NCBI GenBank assembly: GCA_947629955.1
Contig: CANRFT010000002.1
Location: 33,992 to 97,991, forward strand
Reading direction: 5' to 3'
DNA from: an uncultured Oscillospiraceae bacterium
Lineage (GTDB): Bacteria; Bacillota; Clostridia; Oscillospirales; Oscillospiraceae
Length of the DNA stretch: 64,000 nt
The position numbers and the translations under genes are program-made. The number at the start of each line of letters is the position of its first letter. Position 1 is the stretch's first letter. Below the pieces are notes generated by a model. That model had not been told where the DNA came from and did not search any database. It saw only the letters and a list, made by a program, of their open reading frames with translations. Below, piece by piece: positions 59,594-64,000 of this stretch.

Positions 59594-59622
59594 ATTTTAT
59601 CACAAGAAGGGACTGTTGACAA
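59594..59622 (-). promoter_or_regulatory. Promoter of the transglutaminase/Dlt-like operon
   Basis: Minus-strand TTGTCA (59622-59617), 17-base spacer, TAAAAT (59599-59594). No internal terminator is evident before 51241. Confidence 0.6.
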
Positions 59623-59708
59623 TAGCGCGGTGTAAAAAAGATGTAAAAAAAGGGATGAAAAAGTTGTAAGAAATGCGATGGGGCCCCATTTTGGGAAAAG
59701 GGCGGCAC

Positions 59709-59738
59709 TTGTCAGGGCGGACCCCGGCGTGGTATACT
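59709..59738 (+). promoter_or_regulatory. Promoter of the divergent transglutaminase-domain gene
   Basis: TTGTCA (59709-59714), 18-base spacer, TATACT (59733-59738). Confidence 0.55.
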
Positions 59739-59763
59739 GGTCCCGGAATGGGAGGCGGGCCGA

Positions 59764-61755
59764 ATGGACGAGCTGAAACGGGAACTGGATTTCCTCCGGG
59801 AGCACCTGCCGGTGGATTGGGAGAGATACGGCGCCGGGCTGTTTGAGCGGTTCGCCGCCCACGCGGTCATGCTCCGGGAGCGGTACCCCCGGGTGGCCGC
59901 CCTGGACCGGGAGATCTTCTGTCACTACGTCCTCTGTCCGCGGGTGAACGACGAGGACCTGTCCTTTTACGCCGGGACCTTTTACGAAGCGCTGCGGCCC
60001 CGGATCGACGGCCTGCCCTCCGAGGAGGCCGTCACGCTGGAGGTCAACCGCTGGTGCCACGAGCACGCGACCTATCGGCTGACGGACGAGCGTACCGCCT
60101 CCCCACTGACGGTATACCGCTCCGGCTTCGGCCGCTGCGGGGAGGAGTCCGCTTTTCTGACGGCGGCCCTGCGGAGCGTGGGCATCCCCGCCCGCCAGGT
60201 GTATGTCCCCCGCTGGTCCCACTGCGACGACAACCACGCCTGGGTGGAGGCCCTGTGCGATGGCCGGTGGCGGTTCCTGGGCGCCTGCGAGCCGGAGCCG
60301 GAGCTGGACCGGGGCTGGTTCCCGCCCGCCGCCGCCCAGGCCGTGCTGGTGCGCAGCCGTGCCTTCGGCGGGGCCTCGTCCCCTCTCCACGGGGAGTTTT
60401 TGTACGAGGAGGACGGCGTCCGCTTTTATAATCAGACCGCCCGGTACGCCCCCGTGGCCCGCCGGACCTTCCGGGCCCTCCGGGAGGGACGGCCGGCGGC
60501 CGGCGCGAGATTCTGCCTCCAGATCCTGAACGAGGCCAGCTTTCACACCGTCGCCGTCCTCACCGCCGGGGAAGACGGGGAGGCCTCCGCCGTGCTGGGC
60601 CTGGGGAGCCTCCATGTGCTGGCCCTCCACGGCGGCTGGACGGCGGAGGGGGACGGGTGCGGCGGCGAGCTGACCCTCTCCCTGGCCCCGCCCCCGGAGG
60701 GGGACACGCCCTGGCGGACGCTGGACTTCCATCCCTCCGCGGCCCCGCCCCCGGCCCCCGGCCTGTCCGGGGAGGACAAGGCCCGGCGGGCGGCCCTCCT
60801 CCGGGCGGGGGACGCTCTGCGGGCGAGGTGGGTGGCCTCCCTGATCCGCTCCGACCCGGACCACCCGGAGTGGGACGATATCCTGGCGGCGGCCCGGGGC
60901 AACGGCGGCGAGGTCCTGGCCTTTCTGCGGCGGGGGACCGGCCCCGGCCGGGCGGACTTCCTCCGCGCCCTGCCGGAGAAGGACCTGAGAGATACCCCCG
61001 CCGGCCTTTTGGAGGAGCGGTATGGGCGGCCGCCCGCCCCCGCCGCCCCGCCGGAGCGCTCCGGCCTCCTGCGCCTGACCTGCGTCGGCGCCCCGCCCGT
61101 CTGGGGGCGGGACTGGTCCCTGTCCCGGTGGACGGGGGAGGGCTGGCGGCTGGCGGAGCTGTCCGGCGTCCCCTGGAGAGAGGAGGAATGGAAGGCACCC
61201 CTGCCGCCGGGCCGGTACCGGATCGTCACCACGGTGCGCCTGCCCGCCGGGGACCAGTTGGCCGCCCTCCGGGAAACGGAGTTGGCCGAGGGCGAGACGG
61301 CCCGGCACAGCCTGTACTTCCGCCCCTGGGCCCTGGAGGAGCTGCTGTACCGCCGGGAGCTGCCCCCCGTCCCGGCGCGGACCCCGGCGGGGGAGGATGT
61401 CCCCGACGTGTTCGCCTCATCGGGCGCGCCCGCTCTGACCCTGTGGCTGGAGCCGGGGCGGGAGCCCACCGCCCATCTGCTGGCCGAGCTGGCCGCCCTG
61501 TCCGGATTCCCCGGAGAGGTGACCGCCCTGCTGCGGCCGGGGGAGACCCTCCCCGCCGGAACGCCGCCCTGGGTCCGGCCCCTCGCCGCGGACTGGGAGG
61601 ACGCGGAGCCCGTCGCCCGCCGGCTGAACTGCGACCCCGCCCAATTCCCCTTGGCCGTGCTGACGGACGGCCGGGGCCGGGCCCGGTTCGCCGCCGCCGG
61701 CTACCGGGTGGGGCTGGGGGCCCTGCTGGAGCGGCTGGCGGAGGGGCTGGAGTGA
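59764..61755 (+). CDS. Cytoplasmic transglutaminase-domain protein
   Basis: A 663-residue protein without signal or membrane helices. The transglutaminase core (about 90-190) has Cys in SGFGRCGEESAFLTAALRS, His in CDDNHAWVEALCDGRW and Asp near ACEPEPELDRGW. The rest (about 200-663) is Arg/Pro/Ala-rich and beta-structured, without a family I recognise. Clostridial genomes carry similar large transglutaminase-domain proteins of unknown substrate, some with peptidase activity proposed. It diverges from the operon of three exported transglutaminase-fold proteins, sharing a 216-base promoter region. Confidence 0.78.
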   Translation: MDELKRELDFLREHLPVDWERYGAGLFERFAAHAVMLRERYPRVAALDREIFCHYVLCPRVNDEDLSFYAGTFYEALRPRIDGLPSEEAVTLEVNRWCHEHATYRLTDERTASPLTVYRSGFGRCGEESAFLTAALRSVGIPARQVYVPRWSHCDDNHAWVEALCDGRWRFLGACEPEPELDRGWFPPAAAQAVLVRSRAFGGASSPLHGEFLYEEDGVRFYNQTARYAPVARRTFRALREGRPAAGARFCLQILNEASFHTVAVLTAGEDGEASAVLGLGSLHVLALHGGWTAEGDGCGGELTLSLAPPPEGDTPWRTLDFHPSAAPPPAPGLSGEDKARRAALLRAGDALRARWVASLIRSDPDHPEWDDILAAARGNGGEVLAFLRRGTGPGRADFLRALPEKDLRDTPAGLLEERYGRPPAPAAPPERSGLLRLTCVGAPPVWGRDWSLSRWTGEGWRLAELSGVPWREEEWKAPLPPGRYRIVTTVRLPAGDQLAALRETELAEGETARHSLYFRPWALEELLYRRELPPVPARTPAGEDVPDVFASSGAPALTLWLEPGREPTAHLLAELAALSGFPGEVTALLRPGETLPAGTPPWVRPLAADWEDAEPVARRLNCDPAQFPLAVLTDGRGRARFAAAGYRVGLGALLERLAEGLE

Positions 61756-61767
61756 GCCCGGACAGAC

Positions 61768-61805
61768 ATAAAGAGGGCCCGTGGAATCCCACGGGCCCTC
61801 TTTAT
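61768..61805. terminator. Bidirectional terminator between the transglutaminase gene and rplL
   Basis: AAAGAGGGCCCGTGG-AATC-CCACGGGCCCTCTTT, a perfect 15-base stem between convergent genes. Confidence 0.85.
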
Positions 61806-61825
61806 GACCAAAAGTAGGGGTCGGA

Positions 61826-62203
61826 TTACTTCAGCTCCACCTTGCCGCCGGCCTCTTCGATCTTCTTCTTCAGCTCCTCGGCCTCGTCCTTGGACACGGC
61901 CTCCTTCAGGGTCTTGGGAGCGCCCTCGACCGTGGCCTTGGCCTCGGCCAGGCCCTGACCGGTGATCTCGCGGACGACCTTGATGACCTTGATCTTGGAA
62001 GCGGCGTCGAAGCCGGCCAGGACCACGTCGAACTCGGTCTTCTCCTCCTCGGCGGGAGCGGCGGCGGCGCCGGCGGCGGGAGCGGCCATAGCGGCGGCGG
62101 AGACGCCGAACTCCTCCTCCAGGGCCTTGACGAGCTCGCTGAGCTCCAGAACGGTGAGGCTCTTATACTCCTCGACCAGAGCGTTGATCTTTTCGCTAGC
62201 CAT
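61826..62203 (-). CDS. rplL: 50S ribosomal protein bL12 (L7/L12)
   Basis: A 125-residue stalk protein: N-terminal dimerisation helices ([20 protein letters not shown]), an Ala-rich hinge (about 35-52), and the factor-binding C-terminal domain ([40 protein letters not shown]). Recruits translation factors to the ribosome. 44 bases downstream of rplJ and cotranscribed with it. Confidence 0.97.
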   Translation of the reverse strand: MASEKINALVEEYKSLTVLELSELVKALEEEFGVSAAAMAAPAAGAAAAPAEEEKTEFDVVLAGFDAASKIKVIKVVREITGQGLAEAKATVEGAPKTLKEAVSKDEAEELKKKIEEAGGKVELK

Positions 62204-62247
62204 AATGATTTGACCTCCTATTGATTATGTTTGTTGGTTTGTGCCGC

Positions 62248-62775
62248 TCACTCGGCGGCGGGGACTTCCTCGGCGGGGGCGGACTGTTTGTCGACGATCG
62301 CCTGGGTGACGGCGGCCAGACTGGTGATGGGCATGAGCAGCATACCCAGGACCTGGGCCAGCAGAGCGTCCTTGGAGGGCAGCTCGGACAGGGCCAAGAT
62401 GTCGTCCAGGGGCAGGACCTTGCCGTCCATGAAGCCGGCCTTGATGTTGAAGCGGTCGCCCATCTGCTTGGCGTACTTGTTGACGATGCGCATGGGGGCG
62501 ATGGGGTCATCCTTGGAGATGGCCAGGGAAGTGCTGCCGTTGAGCACGCCGTCCAGCTCGGCCATGTCCAGACTGTCCAGAGCCCGGCGGAGCAGGGTGT
62601 TCTTCACCACGGCGTACTGCACGCCGGCCTCCCGCAGCTCCTTGCGGAGGGCGGTGTCCTCGGCCACGGTGATGCCCCGGTAATCCACCACCACACCGGA
62701 AGAGGCGGCCTTCAGATCGTCGGTCAGGGCGGCCACGATGGCCTGCTTCTCACTGAGAACCTTTGCGTTAGGCAT
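62248..62775 (-). CDS. rplJ: 50S ribosomal protein uL10
   Basis: A 175-residue uL10: MPNAKVLSEKQAIVAALTDD, then GVVVDYRGITVAEDTALRKE and LREAGVQYAVVKNTLLRRAL. The C-terminal helix (about 135-160, LLMPITSLAAVTQAIVDKQ) carries the bL12 dimers. It binds 23S rRNA and, in this operon type, its own leader (62795-62903). ATG follows GGAGGTG. Confidence 0.97.
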   Translation of the reverse strand: MPNAKVLSEKQAIVAALTDDLKAASSGVVVDYRGITVAEDTALRKELREAGVQYAVVKNTLLRRALDSLDMAELDGVLNGSTSLAISKDDPIAPMRIVNKYAKQMGDRFNIKAGFMDGKVLPLDDILALSELPSKDALLAQVLGMLLMPITSLAAVTQAIVDKQSAPAEEVPAAE

Positions 62776-62794
62776 TGTTTGGATTCACCTCCGG

Positions 62795-62903
62795 AAAAAT
62801 AAAGTGCCGCGTCTCAGAAAAGAGCGCGGCACGACAAACTCGCATCTATACCGCGATCTCGGCAGGATTTACGCCGGAACGGCACCTGCTGTCTTTGAAC
62901 GCA
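62795..62903 (-). ncRNA. L10 leader RNA with attenuator terminator
   Basis: The leader contains the conserved L10-binding segments AAAGACAGCAGGTGCCG and TAAATCCTGCCGAGA, which form the kink-turn stem. A terminator-like stem GTGCCGCG / CGCGGCAC (62832-62825 and 62811-62804) with T-rich tail follows, just before rplJ. This is the established autoregulatory leader: L10(L12) binding favours termination or blocks translation. Confidence 0.88.
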
Positions 62904-62909
62904 TGGGGG

Positions 62910-62938
62910 ATTATATCAGCCTCCGGGGAGATTGTCAA
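62910..62938 (-). promoter_or_regulatory. Promoter of rplJ-rplL
   Basis: Minus-strand TTGACA (62938-62933), 17-base spacer, TATAAT (62915-62910): full consensus. Confidence 0.9.
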
Positions 62939-62966
62939 CCCCTCCCCGGAGGCAAATATACGATTT

Positions 62967-63662
62967 TTAGCCGAACTTGGCGGTGTTGACCTTCACGCCG
63001 GGGCCCATGGTGGCGGCGGCCACGCAGGAGCGGACATACTGGCCCTTGGCGGCGGCGGGCTTGGCCTTGATGATGGCGCCCATGAGGGCGTTCAGGTTGT
63101 CGCTCAGCTTCTCGGGGCCGAAGGACACCTTGCCGATGGGGCAGTGGATGATGTTGGTCTTGTCCAGACGGTACTCCACCTTACCGGCTTTGATCTCGTT
63201 GACGGCCTGGGTCACGTTGGGGGTGACGGTGCCGGCCTTGGGGGAGGGCATCAGGCCCTTGGGGCCCAGCAGCTTACCGAGGCGGCCCACGGTGCCCATC
63301 ATATCGGGGGTGGCGACCACCACGTCGAAGTCGAACCAGTTCTCCTTCTGGATCTTCTCCACCAGCTCCATGCCGCCGGCATAGTCGGCGCCGGCGTCCA
63401 GGGCCTCCTGGACCTTGGCGTCCTTGGCGAAGACCAGCACCTTGCGGGTCTTGCCGGTGCCGTGGGGGAGGACGATGGCGCCGCGGACCTGCTGGTCGGC
63501 GTGACGGGAGTCAACGCCCAGCTTCACATGGAGCTCCACGGTCTCGTCGAACTTGGCGGTAGCGGTCTTGATGACCAGGGCCATGGCGTCGGCCACGTCG
63601 TACTGGACGGAGCGGTCGATCTGCTTGGCGCTGTCCACATATTTCTTGCCTTTGAAAGCCAT
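62967..63662 (-). CDS. rplA: 50S ribosomal protein uL1
   Basis: A 231-residue uL1: [20 protein letters not shown], then [40 protein letters not shown] and the L1 signature around [20 protein letters not shown]. The second domain and closing [14 protein letters not shown] are complete. Forms the mobile L1 stalk at the E site. 18 bases downstream of rplK. Confidence 0.97.
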   Translation of the reverse strand: MAFKGKKYVDSAKQIDRSVQYDVADAMALVIKTATAKFDETVELHVKLGVDSRHADQQVRGAIVLPHGTGKTRKVLVFAKDAKVQEALDAGADYAGGMELVEKIQKENWFDFDVVVATPDMMGTVGRLGKLLGPKGLMPSPKAGTVTPNVTQAVNEIKAGKVEYRLDKTNIIHCPIGKVSFGPEKLSDNLNALMGAIIKAKPAAAKGQYVRSCVAAATMGPGVKVNTAKFG

Positions 63663-63680
63663 ATCTCGTTCCTCCTTCCC

Positions 63681-64000
<320 letters not shown>

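Noticed and set aside
58612..61308. A 898-codon minus-strand frame extending paralog 3 upstream
   Set aside because: The upstream 580 codons are antisense to the cytoplasmic transglutaminase-domain gene and contain both promoters of the region. The lipoprotein signal at 59547 marks the true start.

Overview
The window looks like chromosome from a GC-rich, spore-forming, low-branching Clostridia species of the Oscillospiraceae type (Flavonifractor, Lawsonibacter or Intestinimonas-like). This placement is an inference. It rests on strong AAGGAGG ribosome binding sites, TTGACA-N17-TATAAT promoters, very high GC third positions, S-layer-homology (SLH) surface proteins, the sporulation genes yabP and yabQ next to divIC, and KtrAB, DltABC and VanRS-like Firmicutes systems. 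No tRNA, rRNA or CRISPR array was seen.

Layout. Positions 1-3.7 kb are one end of an integrated mobile element: small element genes, a Cro-like/CI-like repressor pair with repeated operators, a lipoprotein, a repeat-rich spacer and a large serine recombinase. It abuts a fragment of a tyrosine integrase. From 4.0 kb the core chromosome begins: rpsF-ssb-rpsR, asnS, an SLH/WG-repeat surface protein, a LytTR regulator with membrane partners, rlmB with a large protein that looks like a catalytically dead P-type ATPase, and ftsH. Next come a GDSL lipoprotein pair, a YjjG-type phosphatase with a ThrE-type exporter, yabP-yabQ-divIC-S1, aroF-tyrA, a ZIP transporter, a PHP phosphoesterase, prfC, queT, tcdA, a DUF1643 gene, leuS, rpsU and an ECF sigma/anti-sigma pair. 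The 35-47 kb stretch is surface and signalling: a tandem-esterase SLH protein, an aminotransferase, a two-component system and a second large SLH protein.

47-51 kb is a potassium module (KtrB, KtrA, a 40-residue membrane peptide, a short KdpD-like kinase and a KdpE-like regulator). 51-59.5 kb is one tightly packed minus-strand operon: three paralogous exported transglutaminase-fold proteins, then DltA-, DltC- and DltB-like genes, a GDSL-fold esterase with Cys in place of the usual Ser, and a lipoprotein. A fourth, cytoplasmic transglutaminase-domain gene diverges from it. The window ends in rplK-rplA and rplJ-rplL, with an L10 leader RNA ahead of rplJ.

The strongest candidates for new biology are four. 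First, a short tyrosine-rich leader peptide followed by an intrinsic terminator ahead of aroF-tyrA, which looks like ribosome-mediated attenuation by tyrosine. Second, the Dlt-like/triple-transglutaminase operon. Third, the pseudo-P-type ATPase. Fourth, a repeated palindromic motif in the leaders of two SLH genes, one of which also carries an 11-C tract between a compositionally foreign N-terminal half and its SLH anchor.
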